From Flavobacteriaceae bacterium (GTDB taxonomy: Bacteria > Bacteroidota > Bacteroidia > Flavobacteriales > Flavobacteriaceae): a DNA stretch of 64,000 nt. The notes under the pieces were generated by a model that did not search any database, was not told where the DNA came from, and worked only from the letters and a program-made list of their open reading frames with translations. The translations under genes were made by a program, and so were the position numbers. Position 1 is the stretch's first letter. Every line of letters begins with the position of its first letter. Below are positions 44,545 to 54,143 of the stretch, one piece after another. The stretch covers positions 1 through 64,000 of the forward strand of contig JABHSQ010000006.1 in NCBI GenBank assembly GCA_018669795.1, in the 5' to 3' direction.

Positions 44545-45243
44545 ATGATCCGATTCTTACTATATACCTTCTTTCTTTTATTTTCAATCTATACCATAGC
44601 TCAGGACTCTATACCAAAATTTGAAGGCGATTCATTCTATCGAGAAGATCAGTTTTATGTTGGCGTATCCTATAACGTCTTTGCAATTATTCCATCTGGG
44701 ATGAATTCTGAAGGTATCTCCGCAGGTTTTCAATTTGGTTTTCTTAGGGATTTTCCTGTAAATAAGAGGTGTAATCTAGCCTTTGCCATTGGAGCAGGGT
44801 TTTCATTTGATCAATATGGTCAAAATCTAAAAATTAATGAAGATGATCTAGGAAATACCAGTTATTCTATAATAGATCCAAATCAAGATTTTAAGCGGAA
44901 TAGATTTAGGGTTTCTGTAATAGAAGCTCCAATACAATTAAGATGGAGAAGTTCAACAATTACAGAATATAAATTTTGGAGAGTTTATGCTGGATTTAGA
45001 GTAGGTTATACTATTTGGAATCAATCTTCGTATAAGGATACCATGGAAACGATAAGTGTAACGGATATTTCTAATTATAAAAAATTAAGATTAGGAGCCA
45101 GTTTAAGTGTAGGGTATAACAAATTTAATCTTTTCGCGTATTATAGTTTAAACCCTTTCTTTAATGAAAATGCGGTTACTACTGATGGTCAAAAAATAAA
45201 TTTTCATGGAATTAAATTAGGATTGATTTTTTATATTTTATAA
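44545..45243 (+). CDS. PorT-family outer membrane beta-barrel protein
   Basis: Protein of 232 residues with a signal peptide (LLYTFFLLFSIYTIAQ, about 4-19). The mature part has about ten alternating strands (FYVGVSYNVFAIIP, GFQFGFLRDFP, IQLRWRSS, WRVYAGFRVGYTIW) and ends in LGLIFYIL. The pattern fits the PF13568-type barrels often annotated PorT family. It is not clearly the gliding/secretion protein SprT/PorT itself: I see no specific motif for that, so no symbol is given. It follows the exbD terminator by about 65 bases as a separate unit. Confidence 0.7.
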   Translation: MIRFLLYTFFLLFSIYTIAQDSIPKFEGDSFYREDQFYVGVSYNVFAIIPSGMNSEGISAGFQFGFLRDFPVNKRCNLAFAIGAGFSFDQYGQNLKINEDDLGNTSYSIIDPNQDFKRNRFRVSVIEAPIQLRWRSSTITEYKFWRVYAGFRVGYTIWNQSSYKDTMETISVTDISNYKKLRLGASLSVGYNKFNLFAYYSLNPFFNENAVTTDGQKINFHGIKLGLIFYIL

Positions 45244-45393
45244 TAATAGTTCCCGATTAAATTTATCAAAGCATATTCAAACAAGTTTATTGCTACTATT
45301 AATGTCTTTTTTATTAACTAATTACTTTCAGTCTATATTTTGATAAGCTATAGCGTAGTGATCTAAAATATTTTATCGCGAATAATTAGTTCT

Positions 45394-45999
45394 TTATAAC
45401 CAATAATTAAGCATCACAATTTGCGGAATAAGCCCAATAAAAAATCCTGTAAGCAATTCGGGGATGGTATGTGATTTTGTATCTAATCTTGAAGAAGCAA
45501 CCCAACCATTTATTAAGAAAAAAATACCGATTTCTAATAAATAATTTTTATTAAAATGGATGCTCAAAGCAATTAAGAACATAGTGACTCCAGCAACTCC
45601 CATTTGATGTAAGCTTACTTTAAAGTTAAAAAGAACTAATACTAATGCTGATATAGTTGTAAATAATACACCAACAAAAAAATAATACATTTCGGGTGAT
45701 TGGTAGGAACTAAAAACCATTTTAATAATAATAAGAACTAGAAGTGTCTGTATCATTAAAGGAAATTTTCTTTCTTGGACTTCTTTTAAGTTAATACTCT
45801 TAACTAAGCCTAAGTTTTTTAACAAGAAATAAGAAATTAATGGGATTAAAATAGTAATAATAATAATAGCATAAGTCTTTGCATTAATTATCTGGGGTTC
45901 AATAAATCGAGGCGTTAAGCCAAAATATAATCTAGCTCCAATTAATGGCATTAATAAAGGGTGAAAAATATAAGCTGCACTACGTAAAAAATAATTCAT
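45394..45999 (-). CDS. Integral membrane protein with PAP2-like remnant motifs
   Basis: Protein of 201 residues with about six membrane helices. Three segments recall the PAP2 phosphatase pattern: K72 followed six residues later by FP instead of RP (KEVQERKFP), SLHQMG (129-134) where PSGH is expected, and SRLDTKSHTIPE (170-181), which fits SRx5Hx3D with E in place of D. Several catalytic positions are thus altered, so an active lipid phosphatase is doubtful. Its start shares one base with the rpoN stop (TAATG), which couples it to rpoN. Function unknown. Confidence 0.6.
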   Translation of the reverse strand: MNYFLRSAAYIFHPLLMPLIGARLYFGLTPRFIEPQIINAKTYAIIIITILIPLISYFLLKNLGLVKSINLKEVQERKFPLMIQTLLVLIIIKMVFSSYQSPEMYYFFVGVLFTTISALVLVLFNFKVSLHQMGVAGVTMFLIALSIHFNKNYLLEIGIFFLINGWVASSRLDTKSHTIPELLTGFFIGLIPQIVMLNYWL

Positions 46000-47462
46000 T
46001 ATATTTTTTTTCGCAATCGAGCAACAGGAACGTCTAATTGCTCACGATATTTAGCGATGGTTCTACGCGCAATTGGATATCCTTTGCACTTAAGTGCAAT
46101 CGCAAGTTTATCATCTGTTAGGGGCTTTTTTTTATCTTCTTCTAAAATAATGTTTTCAAGGATGTTTTTTATTTCTCTAGTAGAAACATCTACACCTTGA
46201 TCATTCTTCATAGATTCACTAAAGTATTCTTTGATTAATTTCGTTCCATATGGAGTATCTACATATTTACTATTTGCGACCCTTGAAACCGTAGAAATAT
46301 CCATATTTATTTCATCTGCAATATTTTTTAAAATCATAGGCTTGAGTTTTTGCTCATCACCAGTTAAAAAATATTCTTTTTGATGATGCATAATTGCATT
46401 CATTGTAATAAATAAGGTTTGTTGTCTTTGTTTAATAGCATCAATAAACCATTTTGCAGCATCTAACTTTTGTTTAATAAACAAAACAGCATCTTTCTGA
46501 GATTTCGTTTTTTGTTTAGTTACTTTAAAACCTTTTAGCATTTCGCTATAATCTCTCGAAACATGTAGGTCGGGAGCATTACGCCCGTTAAGAGTTAATT
46601 GTAGTTCTCCATCTCTTATTTTAATAGCAAAATCTGGAACAACATGTTCTACCATTTTAGTATTTCCAGCATAAGAACCTCCAGGTCTTGGATTTAAAAT
46701 TTCAATTTCATGAATAGCTGAACGTAATTGTTCTTCTGTAATGGAATATTTTACAAGTAGTTTTTTATAATGTTTTTTTGAAAATTGCTCAAAAGATTCT
46801 TCTATTAACAAAATTGCTATGAAAACTGCTTCGGAAGTATTTTTCCTTTTTAATTGTATCAATAAACATTCTTGAAGATTTTTTGCTCCAACACCTGCGG
46901 GATCTAAATCTTGTACAATTTTTATGATTTTAATCACATCATCTTCAGTGGTGAATATGTTTTGAGTAAAGGCTAAATCATCGACAATATCAATTAAATC
47001 TCTTCGTATATAGCCACCTTCGTCAACACTTCCTACTAAAAAGCGAGCAATTTCTATTTCCTCATCATTAAATCGATACGTGTTTAGTTGTTGTAATAAA
47101 TATTGATTAAAAGAAGTTCCAGAAGCATAAGGAATTTGTTTATCTTCATCATCTGGGCTATAATTATTGGCAGATAATTTATAATTTGGAGTTTCATCAT
47201 CACTTAAATATTCGTCAATATTTATATCAGTTTCAATAAGCTCATTCCCATCATCTATTTCACTGTCATATTCTTCATTACTAAAATCATCATCATATTC
47301 ATCTTTTTCATCTTTTCCACCTTCAAGGGCTGGATTTTCTTCAATTTCCTGCGATATTCGTTGTTCAAATGCCTGCGTCGGTAATTGAATAAGTTTCATC
47401 AACTGAATCTGTTGAGGAGATAACTTTTGAGAAAGTTTAAAATTTAATTGTTGTTTTAGCAT
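45999..47462 (-). CDS. rpoN: RNA polymerase sigma-54 factor
   Basis: Protein of 487 residues. Region I is the glutamine-rich N-terminus (FKLSQKLSPQQIQLMKLIQL). An acidic region II follows (about 49-95, rich in D and E), then the core-binding domain, the helix-turn-helix (ADEINMDISTVSRVANSKYV) and the RpoN box near the end (IARRTIAKYREQL), which recognises the -24 promoter element. It directs transcription of sigma-54 genes with an activator. The length and order of regions are complete. A membrane protein gene is coupled to its 3' end. Confidence 0.96.
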   Translation of the reverse strand: MLKQQLNFKLSQKLSPQQIQLMKLIQLPTQAFEQRISQEIEENPALEGGKDEKDEYDDDFSNEEYDSEIDDGNELIETDINIDEYLSDDETPNYKLSANNYSPDDEDKQIPYASGTSFNQYLLQQLNTYRFNDEEIEIARFLVGSVDEGGYIRRDLIDIVDDLAFTQNIFTTEDDVIKIIKIVQDLDPAGVGAKNLQECLLIQLKRKNTSEAVFIAILLIEESFEQFSKKHYKKLLVKYSITEEQLRSAIHEIEILNPRPGGSYAGNTKMVEHVVPDFAIKIRDGELQLTLNGRNAPDLHVSRDYSEMLKGFKVTKQKTKSQKDAVLFIKQKLDAAKWFIDAIKQRQQTLFITMNAIMHHQKEYFLTGDEQKLKPMILKNIADEINMDISTVSRVANSKYVDTPYGTKLIKEYFSESMKNDQGVDVSTREIKNILENIILEEDKKKPLTDDKLAIALKCKGYPIARRTIAKYREQLDVPVARLRKKI

Positions 47463-47554
47463 GCCTATTTCTATCTTATAAAAATAAAAAAAACAATCTA
47501 TATATTAAGGATGAAGATTGTTTTTAATCTATAATATACATAACGATAGTTTTA

Positions 47555-48997
47555 TTAAAAACTTGCGTTGCCTGGTGTACGAGGATAAGGTATTACATCT
47601 CTAATGTTACCCATACCAGTTACAAACTGTACCAGTCTTTCGAAGCCTAGTCCAAAACCGCTATGAACAGCTGTTCCAAATTTACGTAAGTCTAAATACC
47701 AATACAATTCTTTTTCATCGATATCTAAATCAGCCATTTTTTGCCTTAACACATCATAGCGCTCTTCTCTTTGAGATCCGCCAACAATTTCTCCAATGCC
47801 TGGAAACAGAACATCCATAGCTCTTACCGTCTTTCCATCATCGTTAAGACGCATGTAAAAAGCTTTTATGTTTGCAGGATAATCAAAAAGAATTACGGGA
47901 CATTTAAAGTGTTTTTCAACTAAAAAACGTTCGTGTTCACTCTGTAAATCTGCACCCCATTCTTCAATAATATATTTAAATTTTTTCTTTTTGTTAGGCT
48001 TACTATTTTTTAAAATATCTATAGCTTCTGTATAACTAACACGTTTAAAATTGTTTTCTCCAATAAAAGCTAATTTATCTCTTAAAGACATTTCACTTCT
48101 TTCTGCTTGAGGCTTGCTTTTTTCTTCTTGAAGTAAACGTTGTTCTAAAAATTCTAAATCGTCTTTACAATTTTCAATAGCATAGTTTACTACATATTTA
48201 ATAAAGTTTTCTGCTAGATCCATATTCTGATCTAAATCGTTAAAAGCAACTTCTGGTTCGATCATCCAAAATTCAGCTAAATGACGAGAAGTATTAGAAT
48301 TTTCAGCTCTAAAAGTAGGTCCAAAAGTATATACTTTACCTAGTGCCATTGCATACGTTTCTGCTTCCAATTGGCCACTTACTGTCAAGTTTGTTTCCTT
48401 TTCAAAGAAATCTTGTTTGTAATCTATATTCCCGTTTTCATCTAAAGGAGGGTTTTTAGGATCTAAGGCTGAAACACGAAACATTTCTCCAGCACCTTCA
48501 GCATCACTTCCAGTTACAATAGGAGTGTTCATGTAATTAAAACCATTTTTTTGAAAGTATTCATGAACAGCAAAAGCCAGTTTAGATCGAGTTCTCATTA
48601 CTGCACTAAAAGTATTGGTGCGAATACGTAAATGAGCTTCTTCTCTTAATTTTTCAAGAGAATGTCTTTTTGGGGAAATAATAGTCATTTTTACGTCTTC
48701 TGGATCAGCTTCACCTAAAATTTTAACCTTTGATACCTGAATTTCAACTTTTTGTCCTTGCCCTTGACTTTCTGCGATCGTACCAAAAATACGAACAGCT
48801 GCTCCTATAGTAATTTTTTTTAATAAAGATTCTTCAAAATTTTCAAAATCAACAACACATTGTAAATTTTTTATGGTAGAACCATCATTTAGAGCAATAA
48901 AACGGTTGCTTCTAAAAGCTCTTACCCATCCGTTAATACTTATTTCTATTGGAGAGGGTTTTGTTTCTAATAAATCAATAATTCTTTTTTGTTGCAT
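47555..48997 (-). CDS. asnS: Asparagine-tRNA ligase
   Basis: Protein of 480 residues from the ATG at 48997; the frame could start at a TTG seven codons upstream, but that codon lies in the -7 promoter element. The N-terminal OB-fold (about 10-105, ISINGWVRAFRSNRFIALND) is followed by the class II core with motif 2 (TFRAENSNTSRHLAEFWMIE) and motif 3 (SGFGLGFERLVQFVTGMGNI). It charges tRNA-Asn directly. It has its own perfect-consensus promoter just after the MMPL gene. Confidence 0.96.
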   Translation of the reverse strand: MQQKRIIDLLETKPSPIEISINGWVRAFRSNRFIALNDGSTIKNLQCVVDFENFEESLLKKITIGAAVRIFGTIAESQGQGQKVEIQVSKVKILGEADPEDVKMTIISPKRHSLEKLREEAHLRIRTNTFSAVMRTRSKLAFAVHEYFQKNGFNYMNTPIVTGSDAEGAGEMFRVSALDPKNPPLDENGNIDYKQDFFEKETNLTVSGQLEAETYAMALGKVYTFGPTFRAENSNTSRHLAEFWMIEPEVAFNDLDQNMDLAENFIKYVVNYAIENCKDDLEFLEQRLLQEEKSKPQAERSEMSLRDKLAFIGENNFKRVSYTEAIDILKNSKPNKKKKFKYIIEEWGADLQSEHERFLVEKHFKCPVILFDYPANIKAFYMRLNDDGKTVRAMDVLFPGIGEIVGGSQREERYDVLRQKMADLDIDEKELYWYLDLRKFGTAVHSGFGLGFERLVQFVTGMGNIRDVIPYPRTPGNASF

Positions 48998-49015
48998 GAC
49001 TTTTATTTTGATTGA

Positions 49016-49046
49016 CAAAGATACTTTTTACATATAAAAAGACAAA
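49016..49046 (-). promoter_or_regulatory. Consensus promoter of asnS
   Basis: On the minus strand TTTG (49046-49043), 19 bases, TATCTTTG (49023-49016): an exact match to both Bacteroidota elements with canonical spacing. It lies between the stop of the MMPL gene and the asnS start and shows the true start is the ATG at 48997. Confidence 0.75.
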
Positions 49047-49050
49047 TGAG

Positions 49051-51453
49051 TTAGGGATTTTCGTTTTCTTCTTCTAATTCAGTATCAGATAATATTTGAA
49101 TACTTGGTTTTTTAAGCGTTTTTTTATTGGCTATACCTCTTTCGAATGATAATAATAAGGAAGGAAGCAATAATAGGTTGGACAACATAGCAAATAATAA
49201 GGTGATGGAAACTAAAATTCCCAATGCTACGGTTCCTCCAAAACTTGAAATGGCAAATACTGAAAAACCGAAAAACAAAACAATTGAAGTATATAACATA
49301 CTTACACCGGTTTCTCTTAATGCTGCGTAAACAGATTTTCTAATTTTCCAATGATTTGCAATCAATTCTTGTCGGTATTTTGCTAAAAAATGAATGGTGT
49401 CATCTACTGAAATACCAAAAGCAATACTAAAAACTAATATGGTAGAAGGTTTTATAGGAACTCCTATAAAGCCCATAAGTCCTGCGGTAATAATTAAGGG
49501 CAGTAAATTAGGGATTAGGGATACTAAAATCATTTTAAAACTCCGGAACATCCAAGCCATAAATAGAGCAATTAATAGGATGGCTAGTGATAATGATAAA
49601 ATTAAATTAGTGACTAAGTATTTTGTCCCTTTTTGAAATACTAGTGCTTTTCCGGTTACGATGACATTGTACCGTTCTTCAGGAAATATTTTTTTAATTT
49701 CAGCTTTTAAATCTTCTATAATACGGTCAAACCTTTTGGTTTCAGTATCTTTCATAAAGGTAGTGATGCGGGCATATTGACCGGTACTATCTACATAATT
49801 ATCTAAAAATCGGGTATTCTGAGTACTACTTTTTGCATAAGAAAGTAAAAAAGTTCGTTCTTGACTATTAGGTAATTGATAATACTCCGGATTGTTATTA
49901 TAATAGGCTTGTTTGGAGAATTTCACTAATTCTACTACCGATAAAGGTTTAGATAACTCTGGAACCTCTTCAATGTAGTTTTGAAGTTGATCCATACGTT
50001 TTAATGAAGCAAGGCTCATTACTCCTTTCTTTCTTTTGGTGTCTATTAATATCTCTAATGGCATAATACCTTCAAACTCTTTTTCAAAAAATCTAATGTC
50101 ACTAAAGAATTTTGTTTTTTTCGGCATATCTTCAATGATACTACCTGAAATTCCAATGTTAAAAATTCCAATAATACTTATACAGAGTATCGTTACGGAA
50201 CTAATATAAATAGTAATGCGATGATTTCTAACCATGTGTTCGGTCCAATCTACAAATTGATTGATCCATTTTTTACCTAAATGTTTTAAATGCTTATCCT
50301 TTGGAGGAGGTAAAAAACTATACATTATTGGGATGATAAAGAGGCTTAGTAAAAATATGGTTATAATGTTAATGGAGGCAACAATACCAAACTCTTTTAA
50401 TAATTTACTATTGGTAAGTATAAAAGTAGCAAAACCAGAAGCAGTTGTTAAATTGGTCATTAAGGTTGCGTTACCAACCTTGGTAATTACTCGTTGTAAC
50501 GATTTTGCCTTATTGCCATGAAGCTTGATTTCTTGTTGGTATTTATTGATTAGGAATATGCAATTTGGGATTCCAATAACAATAATCAAAGGAGGGATTA
50601 ATGCAGTAAGTACTGTAATCTCATAATGCAATAGTCCTAGAATTCCGAAAGCCCACATTACTCCAATAATTACCGTAAACATTGCAATGATAGTAGCTCT
50701 AAATGATCTAAAGAAAAAGAAAAACAGTAAAGAGGTGACCAATAAAGCAGCTCCTACAAATAATCCAATTTCATCTATGATGTTTTGAGAGTTAAGAGTT
50801 CGAATATAGGGCATCCCAGACGTATGAACTTTTATTCCTGTCTCTTCTTCAAATTGTTCTATGATGGGAATTAAGTCATTTATTATAAAATCTTTTCGAA
50901 TGGAAGTATTTATAATAGACTTTTCCATGTAGATAGCGGTTCTAATGGATTGCTTATTTGGACTATAAACTAATCCTTCGTAAAAAGGAAGTTTGTTAAA
51001 AAGTTCGTATTTATATTGCTTAAGAGATTCGTTTGTAAAAACAGAATCTTTAATAAAGGGAACTAATTTAAAAGCAGTAGTGTCTTTTCTTTTTTCAAGT
51101 TTTAATAGGTCACCTACAAAAATAGTAAAATCTATTTCTTTATATTTCATTAAATCTTTTGATAATTTATTCCAGGCTACAAATTTTTCAGGAGTAAACA
51201 GTGTTGAATCTTTTATTCCTAGAATAACTAGATTGCCTTCTTCACCAAATTCTTCTAAAAATTTATTGTATTCAACATTGATATAATGGTCGTCTGGTAA
51301 TAAATTAGCTTCTGTTGTTGAAAAACGCATATTGCCCCACTGTGTAGCCAATGCAAACGTAATTGCTGCAATTAAGATTAATAGAAAAGCTCTATTTCTT
51401 AAAATAAATCGTGCAAGTGCACTCCAAAATCCTATGCTAAAAAGTTTATTCAA
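49051..51453 (-). CDS. RND/MMPL-family membrane transporter
   Basis: Protein of 800 residues with two repeats, each of one helix, a periplasmic domain and five helices. The second half has SIAFGISVDDTIHFLAKYRQ, the acidic pair used for proton coupling, and GVSMLYTSIVLFFGFSVFAI; the first half has LIPPLIIVIGIPNCIFLINK. This two-repeat, 800-residue form with no tripartite partner genes resembles MMPL/HpnN-like exporters of lipids. A substrate cannot be named. It lies between frr and asnS, about 180 bases after frr beyond a terminator. Confidence 0.88.
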   Translation of the reverse strand: MNKLFSIGFWSALARFILRNRAFLLILIAAITFALATQWGNMRFSTTEANLLPDDHYINVEYNKFLEEFGEEGNLVILGIKDSTLFTPEKFVAWNKLSKDLMKYKEIDFTIFVGDLLKLEKRKDTTAFKLVPFIKDSVFTNESLKQYKYELFNKLPFYEGLVYSPNKQSIRTAIYMEKSIINTSIRKDFIINDLIPIIEQFEEETGIKVHTSGMPYIRTLNSQNIIDEIGLFVGAALLVTSLLFFFFFRSFRATIIAMFTVIIGVMWAFGILGLLHYEITVLTALIPPLIIVIGIPNCIFLINKYQQEIKLHGNKAKSLQRVITKVGNATLMTNLTTASGFATFILTNSKLLKEFGIVASINIITIFLLSLFIIPIMYSFLPPPKDKHLKHLGKKWINQFVDWTEHMVRNHRITIYISSVTILCISIIGIFNIGISGSIIEDMPKKTKFFSDIRFFEKEFEGIMPLEILIDTKRKKGVMSLASLKRMDQLQNYIEEVPELSKPLSVVELVKFSKQAYYNNNPEYYQLPNSQERTFLLSYAKSSTQNTRFLDNYVDSTGQYARITTFMKDTETKRFDRIIEDLKAEIKKIFPEERYNVIVTGKALVFQKGTKYLVTNLILSLSLAILLIALFMAWMFRSFKMILVSLIPNLLPLIITAGLMGFIGVPIKPSTILVFSIAFGISVDDTIHFLAKYRQELIANHWKIRKSVYAALRETGVSMLYTSIVLFFGFSVFAISSFGGTVALGILVSITLLFAMLSNLLLLPSLLLSFERGIANKKTLKKPSIQILSDTELEEENENP

Positions 51454-51586
51454 CGTATTTTTTAATATTGATTTCTATATGTTTTTAGAAAGGTACAAAT
51501 GTATTGAATTAGGCTACAACTATATAGGCTTATGCAGTTTAAATGTAAGCTAAATTAAAAACTGATTTATAATTACTTGTAATAAA

Positions 51587-51608
51587 AAAGCGGCTTTTGA
51601 GCCGCTTT
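51587..51608 (-). terminator. Terminator after frr
   Basis: AAAGCGGCT (51587-51595) pairs with AGCCGCTTT (51600-51608) around the loop TTTG. The minus strand continues with T bases (TTTATTAC). It starts 22 bases after the frr stop. Confidence 0.85.
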
Positions 51609-51630
51609 AATTATTTTAGTACTGTATTTT

Positions 51631-52185
51631 TTAAACAGTCATAATTTCTTTTTCTTTTAAAGAGAACACTGCGTCAATTTTAATAATGTGATTATCCGTC
51701 ATTTTTTGAATGTCCATTTCAAGATTTTTTGTTAAATCTTCAGAAAGATCTGCTTTTTTTATTTCGTTATTTGCATGTTTACGATCATTTCGTACCCCGA
51801 CTTTTGATTCTTCTGCTTCCGCTTTTGCTTGTTTTACCAATTCTACTCTTCTTTCTTCAGTTAAAGGAGGAACATTGATAATCACACTTTCTCCATTATT
51901 CATTGGGTTAAAGCCAATATTGGCTAAATGAATTCCTTTTTCAATTTCAGGAATTAAAGATTTTTCCCAAGGTTGTATAGAAATTGTCATACCGTCTGGA
52001 GTCGAAACATTGGCAACTTGACTAATAGGTGTTGGAGTACCATAATAATCAACCATTACACCAGATACCATGGAAGGCATTGCTTTTCCAGCTCTAATGT
52101 TTATGAATTTTTTTGTAAGATGTATTAGAGCATTATCCATTCCCTCTTTAGTGCTATCTATTATAAATTGTACTTCTTCGTCCAT
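51631..52185 (-). CDS. frr: Ribosome recycling factor
   Basis: Protein of 184 residues, typical length. The three-helix bundle and hinge are represented by NIRAGKAMPSMVSGVMVDYY (29-48), GTPTPISQVANVSTPDGMTI and the C-terminal PLTEERRVELVKQAKAEAEE. It splits the post-termination ribosome together with EF-G. It lies 79 bases after pyrH in the rpsB-tsf-pyrH-frr order seen in many bacteria. Confidence 0.97.
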   Translation of the reverse strand: MDEEVQFIIDSTKEGMDNALIHLTKKFINIRAGKAMPSMVSGVMVDYYGTPTPISQVANVSTPDGMTISIQPWEKSLIPEIEKGIHLANIGFNPMNNGESVIINVPPLTEERRVELVKQAKAEAEESKVGVRNDRKHANNEIKKADLSEDLTKNLEMDIQKMTDNHIIKIDAVFSLKEKEIMTV

Positions 52186-52264
52186 TACTGTTCATCTTTA
52201 ATTTTGCCTAACATAATTTAACAAAACAAATTTAATAATTTTTAAGCAATTAATATTCTACTAA

Positions 52265-52972
52265 TTACATATTTACTTTGGTTCCTATATTTTCTCCAGA
52301 AACCACTTTTAATAAATTTCCTCTGGTATTCATATCAAAAACTACAATGGGTAATTCATTTTCTTGACTCAGGGTAAAAGCAGTAGTATCCATTACTTTT
52401 AGTCCTTTTTTAAGAACATCATCAAAGCTAATAAAATCGAATTTTGTTGCTTTCGAATCTTTTTCTGGATCACTAGAGTAAATTCCATCTACACGTGTTC
52501 CTTTTAAAATTACATCTGCTTTAATTTCAATTGCTCTTAATACAGCAGCAGAATCGGTAGTGAAATAAGGGTTGCCTGTTCCTCCTCCAAAAATTACAAC
52601 TCTTCCTTTTTCTAGATGTCTTAAGGCTCTACGTCTAATAAAAGGTTCTGCAACTTCATTGATTTTTATAGCACTTTGCAGTCGAGTTGGGATTTTTTCA
52701 TCCTCTAAGGCACCTTGCAAAGCTAAACCGTTTATAACAGTTGCTAGCATGCCCATATGGTCTCCTTGAACACGATCCATACCTTTGCTTGCTCCAGCTA
52801 AACCTCTAAAAATGTTGCCACCACCAATTACAATGGCAATTTCTACTCCTTTTTCGGTTAATTGTTTAATGTCTTCGGCATATTCTTTTAGACGGTCAGG
52901 ATCAATACCGTATTGGCGGTTGCCCATTAATGCTTCACCGGATAGTTTTAAAAGTATTCTTTTGTATTGCAT
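52265..52972 (-). CDS. pyrH: UMP kinase
   Basis: Protein of 235 residues of the amino-acid-kinase fold. [14 protein letters not shown] (4-17) binds the phosphate, [20 protein letters not shown] (41-60) is the glycine loop, [20 protein letters not shown] binds UMP, and [20 protein letters not shown] is the nucleotide loop. It phosphorylates UMP to UDP, the entry to pyrimidine nucleotides. A terminator-like hairpin separates it from tsf, so it may have its own promoter; no full consensus element is seen upstream. Confidence 0.97.
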   Translation of the reverse strand: MQYKRILLKLSGEALMGNRQYGIDPDRLKEYAEDIKQLTEKGVEIAIVIGGGNIFRGLAGASKGMDRVQGDHMGMLATVINGLALQGALEDEKIPTRLQSAIKINEVAEPFIRRRALRHLEKGRVVIFGGGTGNPYFTTDSAAVLRAIEIKADVILKGTRVDGIYSSDPEKDSKATKFDFISFDDVLKKGLKVMDTTAFTLSQENELPIVVFDMNTRGNLLKVVSGENIGTKVNM

Positions 52973-53042
52973 AGCAGAATTTTGTGATGTAAAAATAAAG
53001 AAAAAAAGTGTTCAACCCTAAGAAGAAAATTAAGAATAAAAA

Positions 53043-53067
53043 AAACCGACCTAAAAAATAGATCGGT
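53043..53067 (-). terminator. Terminator after tsf
   Basis: On the minus strand AACCGATC (53067-53060) pairs with GGTCGGTT (53050-53043), with one G-U pair, then eight T bases. It begins 25 bases after the tsf stop. Confidence 0.8.
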
Positions 53068-53091
53068 TCTTAAATAAATAAAAAAATGTAA

Positions 53092-54054
53092 TTATCCTAA
53101 AGCAACTCTTTCAAAAGAAACAACTTCATTTCCTTTAGAAGTTACGTAATCAGCCACACTTTGTTTTTCGTCTTTAATAAAGTTTTGATCTAATAAACAC
53201 TTCTCTTGGTCCAACGTAGTGTTATCAGAAATAAAGCGCTCTAATTTACCAGGAAGGATTCTGTCCCAAATTTGCTCTGGTTTGCCTTCGGCTCTTAATT
53301 CTTCTTGTAAGCTAGTTTTAGCAGCTTCCACTATTTCATCAGTTAATTGAGCTCTAGAAATATATTCAGGTACATTAATTAGATGTTTTCCTAAACGTCC
53401 TCTTTCTATATTGTCTTTTTCAATTACAGCAATTCTAGCCTCTGTTTCCGAAGCAACAAATGCAGGATCAAAATCTTTGTAAGATAAGGTAGTAGCACCC
53501 ATAGAAGCAACTTGCATTGCAATATCTTTAGCAACAACATCAGCACTATTTTCACCAGAAGCCAATCCAACCAAAGCAGCAATTTTATAACCGTGAATAT
53601 AAGCACCTACAAAAGGAGCAGTCAATTTTTTAAAGTCGTTAATTTGAACTTTTTCTCCAATAACTCCAGTTTGCTCAATCATTTTTTCTGCAACAGTCAT
53701 ACCACCAAAATCTGTATTTAAGAAAGATTCTTGGTCGTTACAGTTAATTGCTAATTCAGCTAAGCTTTTTGCCAATGCAACAAAATCATCGTTTTTACCA
53801 ACGAAATCAGTTTCACATCCTAATACAATTAAAACACCTTCAGTTTTAGCGTCGTTTACAACTGCTATTGCAGCACCTTCACTAGATGCTCTGTCAGCTC
53901 TTTTTTCAGCAACCTTTTGTCCTTTTTTACGTAAGATAGATACGGCTTCATCGAAGTTGCCGTCAGCTTCTACTAAAGCTTTTTTACAATCCATCATACC
54001 AGCACCGGTTGCATCTCTTAATTTTTTTACTTCTGCGGCTGTTATATTTGCCAT
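53092..54054 (-). CDS. tsf: Elongation factor Ts
   Basis: Protein of 320 residues. The N-terminal UBA-like domain (ITAAEVKKLRDATGAGMMDC, 4-23, then KKALVEADGNFDEAV) is diagnostic, followed by the core domain with GCETDFVGKNDDFVALAK. It exchanges GDP for GTP on EF-Tu. It follows rpsB by 89 bases across a hairpin that may act as an attenuator. The length is slightly longer than in E. coli (283), as usual in Bacteroidota. Confidence 0.97.
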   Translation of the reverse strand: MANITAAEVKKLRDATGAGMMDCKKALVEADGNFDEAVSILRKKGQKVAEKRADRASSEGAAIAVVNDAKTEGVLIVLGCETDFVGKNDDFVALAKSLAELAINCNDQESFLNTDFGGMTVAEKMIEQTGVIGEKVQINDFKKLTAPFVGAYIHGYKIAALVGLASGENSADVVAKDIAMQVASMGATTLSYKDFDPAFVASETEARIAVIEKDNIERGRLGKHLINVPEYISRAQLTDEIVEAAKTSLQEELRAEGKPEQIWDRILPGKLERFISDNTTLDQEKCLLDQNFIKDEKQSVADYVTSKGNEVVSFERVALG

Positions 54055-54092
54055 TTTATTGAAATTTTAGTTATTTATTATATTAAAAAAAA

Positions 54093-54133
54093 GTCGTTTA
54101 AGTTATTTCTAAAAAGAATAAAACTAAAACGAC
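54093..54133 (-). terminator. Hairpin between rpsB and tsf, terminator or attenuator
   Basis: On the minus strand GTCGTTT (54133-54127) pairs with AAACGAC (54099-54093), with additional partial pairing inside, followed by a run of eight T bases. It lies 10 bases after the rpsB stop and 39 bases before tsf. It may reduce read-through into tsf. Confidence 0.6.
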
Positions 54134-54143
54134 CTTCATAAAA

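Noticed and set aside
44545-45243. Naming the barrel protein as the type IX secretion gene porT/sprT
   Set aside because: General barrel pattern only; the sequence does not show specific SprT features, so no symbol was given.
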